From: Pseudomonas aylmerensis
Lineage (GTDB): Bacteria > Pseudomonadota > Gammaproteobacteria > Pseudomonadales > Pseudomonadaceae
DNA: 64,000 nt
Direction: 5' to 3'
Assembly: GCF_001702265.1 (NCBI RefSeq)
Contig: NZ_MAUE01000001.1
Location: forward strand, 47,779-111,778
The first letter of the stretch is position 1; the number at the start of each line of letters is the position of its first letter. Below are positions 8,669-17,607 of the stretch, piece after piece. The position numbers and the translations under genes are program-made. A model generated the notes under the pieces. The model had not been told where the DNA came from and did no database searches. It saw only the letters and a list, made by a program, of their open reading frames with translations.

Positions 8669-11617
8669 TTAGTTTCTATAGATTGCTTTGGGCGATAAGA
8701 CACCGGATGCAGCATCGAAGTGAAGCCCGATGGCCAGAAGGCCCTGATTATCCGGTGACTCTATATTGGAAAGGAAGGTACTGGAAACACTCAGCTGTTG
8801 AGGCTCGTCCGATGCATCATCTGCCACAAAGGTCCAAGCACTATCCGGCTTCAATTTGTATTGAAAGCAAAGTCGCTTGCTTTTGGGCTTTACATCGAGC
8901 TTGATTGCGTGTATCGGCTCCTCGGGTAAGTATAGAAACTGAGTGTCGATACCCGTGACAGAATCGGAAGTGATTTCTAACACTTGATCATCATCCGGCT
9001 CATTATGGGTTTCATAGGCGGGCTTAGCATTTTCCCGCGAAACACCTATCGTCAGCTGAACGGCATAGCCTTCATTGATTGACCAAAAACCACCACGTTT
9101 GATGAGCTTAAGCGCAAGCGAAGTCAGATTTCCCGCGATAATTAACTCTCGCCGATCTATCATCTTCGCCCATTCATTACTTCGCTGCGAATTGGCTACT
9201 ATTTGCTTGTAGCTGGTGTATCCCAGGCTCTTCCCAACTGTGACTTTCGTCCACTTCTGTTTAGAAGCTGTACCACTGACCCTCATGGCTAAAGGGTTAC
9301 CAGTTTTCGCGTTGTTGGAGTCATTACCGGCCGCGATTACCAAATCCGCCAGCTCTGAATGACGTGACACGATTAGCTGGTCGTTTTGCAATGTCCATCG
9401 CTGGGCAAAATTGGGTGACTCTGGGCTCACAACCAGGGCTTTGGTTTTAAGGTCGGCTGACAATAGTAGATCCATGAAGCTCCCAGCATCCTGCGCTTTT
9501 ACAGCTGAGATCAACCGTCCTTTCGCATCCAGTTGCCATATTTGATGTGCACCATTGATGTCAGGTTGTGTAACTACCGAACATTGTGAAGTCGAAAGCA
9601 CAGACTCCAGGCCTTCGCCGCCATTGATCGAAAGAACCGGACCGCCGTCGGCTAGCCGAAGTTTGAACCAGAGTGGAGCAGTGTCTTCGTTAGCGGCTTT
9701 GATTAGGTTGTCGACAAAATAGAGGGGTATCTCGTCCAGTTGCCATAGTCGATCATTACGGGTGTTATCTGTTCGTGCTTTCAGTAGAATTTTATTTTCC
9801 GCTGCAGCAAGCAGTGCGTGGTTTTTCCCAATCCCGACATTGGTGATTTCACCGGAGCCTGCTGATTCCCAGATTTGGTTATCTGCTTTACCAAGCTGAT
9901 GGGCGATTAGCGTATAAACGGCATCTTGGGTACCAGAGGCCTTTTCGGGAGTGATGGCGAAAGTGATATCCCCGCGGGCGCCCCACGCGCCAGCCTTACG
10001 TGTGACCAGGCTCACTATGTGGCCTTCGGCAGTCATACGCCACAGCTGTGATCGCTCTGGCGCATCTTCACTTTTTTTCCAGACGATGGCAGTTCCTTCA
10101 AGCTCGGTGTCGGATGCCAAGCTCAATAGTGCGTCGTTATTTTTGTTGCCAATCGTGAAGTAGATATCCTTGGCCAGGCAGCCTACGGAATCTCCATATT
10201 CGCCATAAAAAAGGAACCACGCGTTTTCCTCAAATAGCAGAGCGCGTTTCGTTTGAGTTTTTGCATAGCGCTTCAACATTGCCCAGCACTTGCTGGATAA
10301 CTCATCCGGTAACACGTTGATGCTCGGAATCAGGTTCTCTCTTTGAACTGCTGCCCAGCGTTTGTAATCGTAAAGCGATTCGGCCCATCGAGCCGCATCT
10401 TGAACCACGATGCCTTCACCGCCGACGGCATGGAAGGTTGATGATTGCGATTCGTTGCTGGACTTGTTCTTTTCGTCCGCCTGAGTGCTTTTTTCCGCAG
10501 ATGCGGACAACTGCACATCAACTGTCGGTGCGCTGAGGCTAGCTTGAACCTTCGCTGCGAAACGTTCAGTCAGGCTGGATTTATCTTCCTTTCCGTCAAA
10601 TACCTTCGACTGCGTTGCGAAAAGGCGTCCTCCTACTAGGGTCCGCGTCGAGACGAAATGCCCGTAATACCCGAGCACCTTTTTCAGAGCTTTGAACTGT
10701 TCGGTGTCGTCTTCTTTGTCCATGGCAGCCTGGCATTTTTCGAAAAAGCTCTGACTGGCGCATGGTTTATGTTCGTCGAACGACAATTCGATGCGGGGTA
10801 GGAAGAAGTTGGCCGTGGTGTACGACCTCTTTCCAATCATTCCAGCACTCGATTGCTCTTGGCTGGCATAGCTGGCTGCCATCCCGACGCCGACGGTCGT
10901 CATAGCTCCGCCGGCGACTGCTAGCGAAAAGGAGAGGTTGGATATTCCGCTTTTTTGCGTTTGATGCACCGCTTCAGAAAAGGTGAATTGGTTCTCAAAA
11001 TAACCGGAAAACAGCGGTTTCCTGTACAGCACTGTGGCTGGAGACAGTTCATTGTTATCGACCTGTGTCGCACTGAAGTCCGGGCGACGGAGCACTTCTC
11101 GAAAGCTGGCATCTATAGACGTCGACGGATCGAGGACGATACCGCGGTAAAAACCAACACGATCGAGTAAGTCATCACGTTGAGCCACTGTCAGGTCAAA
11201 AAAATCCTGCGCATCCTTTAGAGGAGCCAATTGCGCCTGAAGCAATGCGACCTTTTCTTGAGGAGAGAACTCGTGTCCTTCGTGCTCAAGGCTTTCCATC
11301 TTCTCGAACAGCTTCGCGCTCAAATCCGGCGTTGATGCCTCGACGGCCTTCAACAACTGCGCACGCCTGTCTTTCGCTTCTTTCCGGAACTTCTCCGCTT
11401 CGGCCTCGCTTTCTTTCTCCATCTTGCGCACATCCAAAGCATGCTTGCGCAGCAAGATACGGTCGAGTCGTTTATCGATGTCGTCAGCGGAGATAGCATC
11501 CAGATCATCCGGTTCTTTGAATCCGTTGCTCATCCGTTGCGGCGGTTCGTTGGAGAGGGGCCTTCCTCCCTCTGGGTTTTCCGAACCTTCGCCATCTTCA
11601 AGTACGTCGTCGACCAT
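8669..11617 (-). CDS. MACPF (perforin-like) protein with ricin-type QxW lectin repeats
   Basis: 982 aa from ATG 11617, which follows AGAGAAG; the frame extends 44 codons upstream but without a better start. Order of parts: an acidic disordered N-terminus (1-40); a charged coiled coil (about 45-150); a MACPF core with a Gly/Ala-rich amphipathic stretch (LAVAGGAMTTVGVGMAASYA, about 225-250) that could be a membrane-inserting hairpin, and the signature YGHFVSTRTLVGGRL near 317-331; WAESLYDYKRW near 407; then a beta-trefoil-like region (about 455-830) with six QxW-type motifs (QLWRM, QIWES, RLWQL, QIWQL, QRWTL, QKWTK). A final beta-rich domain of about 130 residues follows. There is no signal peptide. 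MACPF proteins form oligomeric pores and the lectin part would bind glycans, so a contact-dependent or insecticidal toxin is plausible. Confidence 0.8.
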   Translation of the reverse strand: MVDDVLEDGEGSENPEGGRPLSNEPPQRMSNGFKEPDDLDAISADDIDKRLDRILLRKHALDVRKMEKESEAEAEKFRKEAKDRRAQLLKAVEASTPDLSAKLFEKMESLEHEGHEFSPQEKVALLQAQLAPLKDAQDFFDLTVAQRDDLLDRVGFYRGIVLDPSTSIDASFREVLRRPDFSATQVDNNELSPATVLYRKPLFSGYFENQFTFSEAVHQTQKSGISNLSFSLAVAGGAMTTVGVGMAASYASQEQSSAGMIGKRSYTTANFFLPRIELSFDEHKPCASQSFFEKCQAAMDKEDDTEQFKALKKVLGYYGHFVSTRTLVGGRLFATQSKVFDGKEDKSSLTERFAAKVQASLSAPTVDVQLSASAEKSTQADEKNKSSNESQSSTFHAVGGEGIVVQDAARWAESLYDYKRWAAVQRENLIPSINVLPDELSSKCWAMLKRYAKTQTKRALLFEENAWFLFYGEYGDSVGCLAKDIYFTIGNKNNDALLSLASDTELEGTAIVWKKSEDAPERSQLWRMTAEGHIVSLVTRKAGAWGARGDITFAITPEKASGTQDAVYTLIAHQLGKADNQIWESAGSGEITNVGIGKNHALLAAAENKILLKARTDNTRNDRLWQLDEIPLYFVDNLIKAANEDTAPLWFKLRLADGGPVLSINGGEGLESVLSTSQCSVVTQPDINGAHQIWQLDAKGRLISAVKAQDAGSFMDLLLSADLKTKALVVSPESPNFAQRWTLQNDQLIVSRHSELADLVIAAGNDSNNAKTGNPLAMRVSGTASKQKWTKVTVGKSLGYTSYKQIVANSQRSNEWAKMIDRRELIIAGNLTSLALKLIKRGGFWSINEGYAVQLTIGVSRENAKPAYETHNEPDDDQVLEITSDSVTGIDTQFLYLPEEPIHAIKLDVKPKSKRLCFQYKLKPDSAWTFVADDASDEPQQLSVSSTFLSNIESPDNQGLLAIGLHFDAASGVLSPKAIYRN

Positions 11618-11840
11618 GAGCGCTTCTCTACGGATTGAGATTTGCGACTGACAGTGCCATATTGCCATTATCAGGTTCAAGACCCTTGGTGCAATGCCTC
11701 GACGTGAATGCGAAACCCGCTTTACTAAATTTCTGCAGATTCGAGCCACATTGCCGATACACGCTGATCCCAGAATAAATTGCAGTCTGAACAGCCCCCT
11801 TCACTTGGCTGGCAATTGCGCTTGAAACAGGTTTGTCGGA

Positions 11841-14800
11841 ATGTCCCTGACACGGAAGCTAATTTTCACTGCGGTTGCCAGAAATCTTGCGCTAACTTTG
11901 CTAGCGACGGCGTCCCTTTTTGGTTTCTCTCCATCGGTATATGCCCTCTCCGCAGGGTGTACAACCTTGAACGCCCAAAGCGGTACGACGTCTTTCTCGC
12001 GATCATTTGCTGCAGGATCTTTCGATCCTGGTGATACCTTGACTGTCTCGTTTTCGGATAACGGTTCAAACGTCGGAAATTCCAATCCCAGTTCTGCAGA
12101 TTCGGTCATTCTTCGTAATCCGACGACGTTTACCGCCTACTATGATTACCGAAGCAACACCGGTAGCGGAGGTAGTCACACTGGTGGTGCGACATCCTCA
12201 CAGTTGACCGGTGGCGCGTTCGTCAGCATCAAAGCTGGGACATACTTGAGTGCAGTGTCGATTTCCTGTGGGTCGGCAGTATCCAGTGACGCCACGCTTT
12301 CCAATCTCATTCCGTCGACTGGCACGTTGTCTCCATCATTTTCTCCAGGTACCACCAGTTACAGTATTTCTGTTGCTAACAGCGTTTCTTCGATTGGCTT
12401 CACGCCGATTGCCAGCAGTGGCAATGCTACGATTAATGTAGGCAGCAATACGGTTGTATCTGGTGCGGCATCTCCCACGATCGGTCTAAGTGAAGGCACA
12501 AATCCGATCAGCATTTCCGTCACAGCCCAAGACGGCACCACCACGAATCTCTATTCAGTAAGCGTCTTGCGAGCAGTCGCAGTCCCAATTTCGAATGCAG
12601 TGACGGCGACTGTCTCGGCCAACAGTTCGAATAACATTGTCACGCTGTCCAACTCAGGAGGCGCTTATACGTCGGCTGCGGTGTCCGTAAATGCGTCTCA
12701 TGGCAACGCAGTAGCGACAGGTACATCGATTTATTACACACCTACAGCCGGCTATTCAGGGGTAGATAGCTTCCAGTACACCCTTAGCAATGGAGCTGGT
12801 AACTCACAGTCTGCCACGGTGACAGTTACAGTGACGGCGCCACTGTTAGCGCTGTCGCCGGCGGCCGGAACACTAAACTCTGGTCAGATGGGTGTTGCGT
12901 ACAATCAGTTCTTCAGTGCTTCGAGCGGTACAGCACCCTACAGTTATGTGGCTACGGGAGTTCCGCCAGGTCTTATTTTTGATCCCTCCAATGGGCACCT
13001 CAGCGGCATCCCGAGCAGCAGCGGTACCTATAATTTGTCTGTTACCGCTACCGATCATTTCGGTGCCACCGGTAGTGCCAACTACACGTTGAATGTTGCT
13101 GCTGCTGCGTTACCTGTCGCCAATCCAGTCTCCGCCACCGTTTCGGCCAATACCAGTAATGCTGTTTCCGTCGCGTTGTCGGGAGGCACAGCGACATTTG
13201 TAACGGTAGCGTCTGCACCGATGCATGGCATTGCCGTGGCTAGCGGTACTTCAATCACCTATACGCCGAATGCAGGTTATTCAGGCGTCGACAGTTTTAC
13301 CTATACAGCAAGCAATGGTTCTGGCACATCTGCGCCGGCAGTGGTCACTTTGACCGTCACATCGCCGACACTTGTTCTGACACCGACTTCAGGCACGTTG
13401 ACGTCGGCGCAGGTCGGCGGCACTTACAGCCAATCTTTCAGCGCATCCGGCGGTTCGGCTCCCTACAGTTACGTCGGTTCGGGCCTTCCCGTAGGTATGA
13501 ACCTGGACTCAATCAGTGGACTGCTCAGTGGCTCGCCTACTGGTACAGGCACTTTCAATTTGTCTGTTACGGTGACAGATAGCCATGGCGCAACCGGAAG
13601 TGCGAACTACACGTTGAATGTTGCGGCTGGAGCACTACCCGTTGCGAATCCAGTCTCAACCACCGTTGTTGCCAACAGCAGCGGCGCGGTCGCATTGTCG
13701 ATCAGTGGTGGGACGGCAACTGCTGTGGCGGTAGTAACACCGCCATCACACGGTTCGACGGCAGTCAGTGGAACTTCGATTTTCTACACACCGGTAGTAG
13801 GTTTCGCCGGCACAGATAGCTTCCGATACACAGCCAGTAATGCCTCGGGGACATCACCAGCAGCGACGGTCAGCATTACTGTCGCTCCGTCAGTGCTTAC
13901 AGTTTCGCCGGCGGGGTCGGAGTTACCCAGTGCAACAGTTGGTGTCGCTTATTCGCAGCTCATTAGTGTTTCAGGCGGAGCCACCCCCTATCATTTTGTA
14001 GCGGCAGGCCTGCCAGCAGGGCTTATTATCGATGCATCCTCAGGCGTCATCAGTGGCATGCCGACCACCTCTGGTACGGCCAATGTTTTGGTAACAGTGA
14101 GCGATAATACGGGCACATCTGCGAAGGTTCCCTATAGCCTGACGGTGAATGGCTCGGTGCCAAGTGGCGCGGATCGTAGTACGTCTTTGTTGGCAGGTCA
14201 GTCACTAACGGTTGATCTCACCGATAACATCAGCGGCGGTCCATTTACTCAAGCCTCATTGCTTGATATCCCACCCAGAGCAATGGGACAGGTCAGTCTG
14301 AACGGTATGAACCTCACTTTTCTTGCGGCCGCTCAGGCCTCGGGAGCGACAGTGATCCATTACACGTTGAGCAACCGTTGGGGGACTTCTCAACCTATTG
14401 CGCTGAGCGTGCAGATTACCGGGCGATCCGATCCAAGCAAGGATCCAGAGGTTATCGGTATGGTCGGCGCTCAAGCACAGAGCTCCACGCGCTTTGCTCG
14501 CGCGCAGATCGACAACTTCAATGATCGGCTTGAACAGTTGCACGACGACGAAAGCCGGCGGAATAGAGGCTTCAATTTACAGTTGGGTCTACCGCAGTCC
14601 CGCCCATCTCGCACCGGAAATACCAGTGCTGCCGAGATGTATCAGGCACTGTCGTCGCTGAGCGGTAACGATGCTCCGGCAATTGAGCGGCACGCTGCAG
14701 CAGGTGAGCAGGATGGTTGGTTGGGAGACGATAACCTCGCGTTGTGGAGCGGCGGTTACGTGAATGTTAGTGATACTCATCGAGATGACGTCAAGTTCGA

Positions 14801-15554
14801 CAGCACGATGGTGGGGGTTAGTGCGGGTGCTGACTATCGTTTCTTCGATACCTTCACCGCCGGCATCGGCTTCGGTTATGGAAGTGATTCGAGCGATATT
14901 GGTTCCCGGGATAGTCGCAGTAAGGGGCGCTCATTCAGCACCGCGTTGTATGGCAGCTTGCATCCTGGACGGATATTCGTCGACGGCTTACTCGGCTACA
15001 GCAGCTTGTCATTCGATAGTCGGCGCTACGTTACCGATAACGGAGGCCGCGCCAAGGGCAGCCGCGATGGAGATCAAATATTCGGCTCCCTGAGTTCTGG
15101 CTATGAGTTCCGGGACGAGAATTGGAAGGTCGCGCCTTATGGCCGCATGGATATTTCTTCGACCAAGCTGGACGGATTTCGCGAGAGCGGTAGCGGCATC
15201 TATGACCTGGCTTACGCGGAGCAGCGTATGACAGTGTTTTCTGGCGTTGGTGGGGTGCGCGGGCAATATGGCATACCGTTGACGCAGTCAGCCGTTACTC
15301 TGAGAGGTCGAGTCGAATACAGCCATACGTTTAGCGGCGATAGTACTGCACGTGTTGGCTATGCCGATGTCAGCGATTCTACCTATGCCATCTCAACGGT
15401 AGGGCAGAGCGAGAACATCATGACGGTGGCGCTGGGATTAGACTTCCTTCTGTCATCGGGCGTGAGTACTGGACTGACGTACCAGGGCTCATATGGACTC
15501 GGCGATGACTCAAGATCGAATGCGTTGATGTTTCGGGTCGGCAGCCGTTTCTAA
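11841..15554 (+). CDS. Autotransporter adhesin with tandem Ig-like repeats
   Basis: A 1237-aa type V secreted protein. It has a signal peptide (about 1-36, cleavage near SVYALS), a cadherin-like beta-sandwich (about 150-243, ending AQDGTTTNLYSVSV), then two alternating modules repeated three times: a cadherin/VCBS-like unit (GYSGVDSFTYTASNGSGTS, about 245-333, 423-510, 596-684) and a putative-Ig He_PIG unit (GLPVGMNLDSISGLLSGSP, about 333-420, 510-595, 684-770). A degenerate module and a linker follow. The 12-strand autotransporter barrel covers about 960-1237 and ends in the Phe required for BAM-dependent assembly (FRVGSRF). It is divergent from the MACPF gene with 223 bp between. Passenger role: adhesion or glycan binding (inference). 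Confidence 0.88.
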   Translation: MSLTRKLIFTAVARNLALTLLATASLFGFSPSVYALSAGCTTLNAQSGTTSFSRSFAAGSFDPGDTLTVSFSDNGSNVGNSNPSSADSVILRNPTTFTAYYDYRSNTGSGGSHTGGATSSQLTGGAFVSIKAGTYLSAVSISCGSAVSSDATLSNLIPSTGTLSPSFSPGTTSYSISVANSVSSIGFTPIASSGNATINVGSNTVVSGAASPTIGLSEGTNPISISVTAQDGTTTNLYSVSVLRAVAVPISNAVTATVSANSSNNIVTLSNSGGAYTSAAVSVNASHGNAVATGTSIYYTPTAGYSGVDSFQYTLSNGAGNSQSATVTVTVTAPLLALSPAAGTLNSGQMGVAYNQFFSASSGTAPYSYVATGVPPGLIFDPSNGHLSGIPSSSGTYNLSVTATDHFGATGSANYTLNVAAAALPVANPVSATVSANTSNAVSVALSGGTATFVTVASAPMHGIAVASGTSITYTPNAGYSGVDSFTYTASNGSGTSAPAVVTLTVTSPTLVLTPTSGTLTSAQVGGTYSQSFSASGGSAPYSYVGSGLPVGMNLDSISGLLSGSPTGTGTFNLSVTVTDSHGATGSANYTLNVAAGALPVANPVSTTVVANSSGAVALSISGGTATAVAVVTPPSHGSTAVSGTSIFYTPVVGFAGTDSFRYTASNASGTSPAATVSITVAPSVLTVSPAGSELPSATVGVAYSQLISVSGGATPYHFVAAGLPAGLIIDASSGVISGMPTTSGTANVLVTVSDNTGTSAKVPYSLTVNGSVPSGADRSTSLLAGQSLTVDLTDNISGGPFTQASLLDIPPRAMGQVSLNGMNLTFLAAAQASGATVIHYTLSNRWGTSQPIALSVQITGRSDPSKDPEVIGMVGAQAQSSTRFARAQIDNFNDRLEQLHDDESRRNRGFNLQLGLPQSRPSRTGNTSAAEMYQALSSLSGNDAPAIERHAAAGEQDGWLGDDNLALWSGGYVNVSDTHRDDVKFDSTMVGVSAGADYRFFDTFTAGIGFGYGSDSSDIGSRDSRSKGRSFSTALYGSLHPGRIFVDGLLGYSSLSFDSRRYVTDNGGRAKGSRDGDQIFGSLSSGYEFRDENWKVAPYGRMDISSTKLDGFRESGSGIYDLAYAEQRMTVFSGVGGVRGQYGIPLTQSAVTLRGRVEYSHTFSGDSTARVGYADVSDSTYAISTVGQSENIMTVALGLDFLLSSGVSTGLTYQGSYGLGDDSRSNALMFRVGSRF

Positions 15555-15812
15555 CCGCCGACCCAAGCGTCCTGCACACCCCATTACTCGCAGCCCGGCC
15601 ATCTCTCCAGACAAATTATGTTTTTTTGCATAATTGCGCATAAAGCTAGTCTTTTAGATTTTGCCCGCCCGTTCACCAACCGGATCTCAAAGATCTAACC
15701 ACATCAAGCGACGCTTTCATTGGCGAGCATGCTAATGCTTCATAGCGTGCTTGCCTCTGTTTCTTTGGCCCCACACTGAGGGTAGAACTGGGGGCCTTGG
15801 GCATTATCGCGA
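15555..15812. other. Intergenic region after the autotransporter
   Basis: No gene was seen. The AT-rich dyad AATTATG, 8-base T-rich loop, CATAATT at about 15615-15637 is too weak to call a terminator. A partly palindromic GCGAGCATGC...GCGTGCTTGC segment lies near 15722-15755. Confidence 0.3.
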
Positions 15813-16096
15813 CTACAAGGCCGCTCGTTGCCGGGCCTCTTCTCGTGCCTGAAGCTGCAACTGAAGCTGGGCTTGAATCTCGGTGTAGAGCTGAGCCTGC
15901 TCGTTATCACGGTCGGCTAAGTAACATCACTCAGGAGGATTGTGATCTGATAGACGACTTGATGACACGATACTCTGTGTATGAGCATTCTCAGGCAGAC
16001 GATCTTCCAGCGGTCCCCCCCGAACTCGCCCAACTCGAAACAGATGTGCGATCGCTTGCGGACTGGATAGAGGGGTACTCGAAGCGAGTGGCCTGA
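15797..16096 (+). CDS. Small hypothetical protein or gene remnant
   Basis: The frame is open from 15797, but the protein-like part starts near 15918: ITQEDCDLIDDLMTRYSVYE, then LAQLETDVRSLADWIEGY and KRVA. It is acidic and helical. The only ATG in that part is at 15962, which would give 44 residues; an AGGAGG at 15933 is not well placed for it. The region before 15918 overlaps the opposite-strand coiled-coil remnant. Probably a truncated gene at a recombination boundary. No family recognised. Confidence 0.3.
   Translation: MGIIATTRPLVAGPLLVPEAATEAGLESRCRAEPARYHGRLSNITQEDCDLIDDLMTRYSVYEHSQADDLPAVPPELAQLETDVRSLADWIEGYSKRVA
15813..15926 (-). pseudogene. C-terminal remnant of a coiled-coil gene
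   Basis: Read on the minus strand, 37 codons between an in-frame TGA and a TAG spell DRDNEQAQLYTEIQAQ, then LQLQLQAREEARQRAAL. This is a regular amphipathic Gln/Glu/Arg-rich helix unlikely to arise by chance. There is no start. It lies just outside the small-terminase end of the phage element and could be the tail of a phage gene lost by deletion (inference). Confidence 0.4.
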
Positions 16097-16129
16097 CCCA
16101 CATTGAAACGCCGACTGCTTGTTACCTGT

Positions 16130-16171
16130 AGCGGTCGCTAGTGAGCGTCCGCTTTTGGCCGAAAGCGGACC
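16130..16171. repeat. Intergenic hairpin repeat, copy 2
   Basis: AGCGGTCGCTAGTGAGCG is followed by a perfect hairpin: GTCCGCTTT, TGGCCG loop, AAAGCGGAC. It shares its core with the copy near 6617-6680, in opposite orientation. It sits 31 bp past the small-terminase stop and may act as the transcription end for that operon. Confidence 0.6.
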
Positions 16172-16201
16172 ATTTGGCTCACCCTGTGAACTCCTCTCGC
16201 C

Positions 16202-16804
16202 TTAGCACTCGTCCGATAAAAGTCCAAAGTCGTCGCTGGACACTTGAGCTGCTTCATTAAGCCGTTGACGTAGCGCAGCGGTCAGCTCCCGCTCCACTTC
16301 CCACGGGTCCGATAGCGCAGCAAGTTGAGGCGCCAACTGTGGCGACAGGCTCATCAGGGACTGATTGAGCGAACGCGCCGTTTCATAAGCGGCCTTCTGC
16401 ACGAAGCTGACTTCCACCAGTTCACCTTGGGCCTTGCGAAACTCCATCTCCGCCATCCGCGCCAAGTAGTGCTCGCGATGCGCTCGTGCTTTCTGAAAGT
16501 CCGGGGACTGCCCTTGCGCGGGATCAGCGGGCGGCGGCGCAGCCATGTTAGTCGGCTCGGATTGTGCAGCGACGTGGCTGTACACATCACGCTGAATCCG
16601 CTCCTGTTGATGGCGAGCAGCGACGGCAGCCTTGCTCGGGTCGGCGGTATCGCGGATCAACGCTTCAGTGGCCAGCACGTCGACCTGCTTGCCATTGGGA
16701 GACAGGACCAGTCGGCCGTTTTCCTTAAGCCAGGTGATGTAACTCGGTGACCGGCCGATGTGCGCAGCGAAGGCGCTCTTGGATAGGTAGGTGGCTACGG
16801 TCAT
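16202..16804 (-). CDS. terS: Phage terminase small subunit
   Basis: A 200-aa protein with an N-terminal HTH (YLSKSAFAAHIGRSPSYITWL, about 5-25) like the Nu1/DUF1441 group, a Pro/Ala-rich linker (about 80-105), then a helical segment (FQKARAHREHYLARMAEMEF, about 103-122) typical of terminase small subunits. The start has AAGGAGGG 5 bp upstream. These proteins recognise pac/cos DNA and guide the large terminase. It is the last intact gene of the element, and no large-subunit gene follows. Alone it could redirect a helper phage's packaging, as in phage satellites, or simply be what a deletion left. Confidence 0.75.
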   Translation of the reverse strand: MTVATYLSKSAFAAHIGRSPSYITWLKENGRLVLSPNGKQVDVLATEALIRDTADPSKAAVAARHQQERIQRDVYSHVAAQSEPTNMAAPPPADPAQGQSPDFQKARAHREHYLARMAEMEFRKAQGELVEVSFVQKAAYETARSLNQSLMSLSPQLAPQLAALSDPWEVERELTAALRQRLNEAAQVSSDDFGLLSDEC

Positions 16805-17133
16805 AAGCCCTCCTTTTCAGCGGCTTTTCAATGAATCCTTTCAAGATTTCAGTGGATTGAAATTTCAGTAAGCTGGCGGGCCTCCCACTAACAAGATCCC
16901 GCGGGTTTCCGACCCCGTGTCCTTTGAAAGTCCCCAGGGTCCCCGGCGGGTTTCTGCCGGGTCCGGCCGGTCGAGCCAGCATCCGAGTGCCATGCCCTGC
17001 CCCAATTCCGTTGGAAAGACGGACATCCCTGCAACCATTTCAGCTAGAGAGATTCCGCGAGTTCGATAACCCGTGTAGGGGGCGGCCCTTGGGGAGGACC
17101 CGTGAAATCTGCGCCCTACCCGGCCCGCCCGGC
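16805..17133. other. Gap between holin and small terminase; possible packaging site
   Basis: The minus strand has open frame but no credible start or motif. It is GC-rich, with CCCGCGGGTTTCCGACCCCG at 16900-16919. Packaging (cos/pac) sites commonly lie just before the small-terminase gene, so this is where one would be expected. No cohesive-end sequence can be proven by reading. Confidence 0.3.
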
Positions 17134-17466
17134 TCATGCTTTCGGCTCGGCCTCGCTCAGGTCCAGCCGCTTGGCCACCCAGCGCTCGTACAAGCCGATG
17201 GCGACATCGGCGCCGGCCATCGCGGTCAGGCAACCCAGGGCGCCCGCTGTCCAGATCGACAGGCCCGCACCGAACAGCAACATCATCGCCGACACGCCGC
17301 ACACGATGCAGGCACCGGAGCGAAGTACTAGCCGGCGCAGTAACGCCCAACCTCGTGCCCCGTCCTTGTCGGCGCGCCACATCTCGCCGGACACACCGCC
17401 AACCAGGGAAAGAGCAATCACCAACCAGATCGGCATCTCTGCCAGTGCCTGTTGCTCGTTCGTCAT
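17134..17466 (-). CDS. Phage holin
   Basis: A 110-aa small membrane protein with an N-terminal helix (MPIWLVIALSLVGGVSGEMW), a second hydrophobic pair (ACIVCGVSAMMLLFGAGLSIW and GALGCLTAMAGADVAIGLYERW) and a short charged tail, as in class I-type holins found before the terminase in Pseudomonas prophages. It would form inner-membrane lesions for lysis. No endolysin or spanin gene is visible beside it. AGGGGCAGGG lies just upstream of the start. Confidence 0.7.
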   Translation of the reverse strand: MTNEQQALAEMPIWLVIALSLVGGVSGEMWRADKDGARGWALLRRLVLRSGACIVCGVSAMMLLFGAGLSIWTAGALGCLTAMAGADVAIGLYERWVAKRLDLSEAEPKA

Positions 17467-17482
17467 TGCCCTGCCCCTTAAA

Positions 17483-17510
17483 CAAAAAGACCCGGCGCAA
17501 TGGTCGGGTC
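17483..17510 (-). terminator. Intrinsic terminator before the holin gene
   Basis: Read on the minus strand: GACCCG, a loop of about 10, CGGGTC, then TTTTTGTTT. It lies between the replication/antiterminator genes and the holin-terminase genes, where a late-gene terminator bypassed by a Q-type factor would be expected. Confidence 0.7.
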
Positions 17511-17607
17511 AGGTGGTGGGTGGCCTGCCGCGCTTTGCGGTCGCACCCATCGAAGATGGCCCCTTTTTACAGGTCGATTCTGGTGGCAGCAAGACCGTTT
17601 TAATGCC

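Noticed and set aside
15595..15606. CCATCTCTCCA, similar to the tRNA-Ser 5' end, as a possible att site
   Set aside because: Only about 10 bases match, and the match is to the tRNA 5' end, which is not the half facing the integrase.
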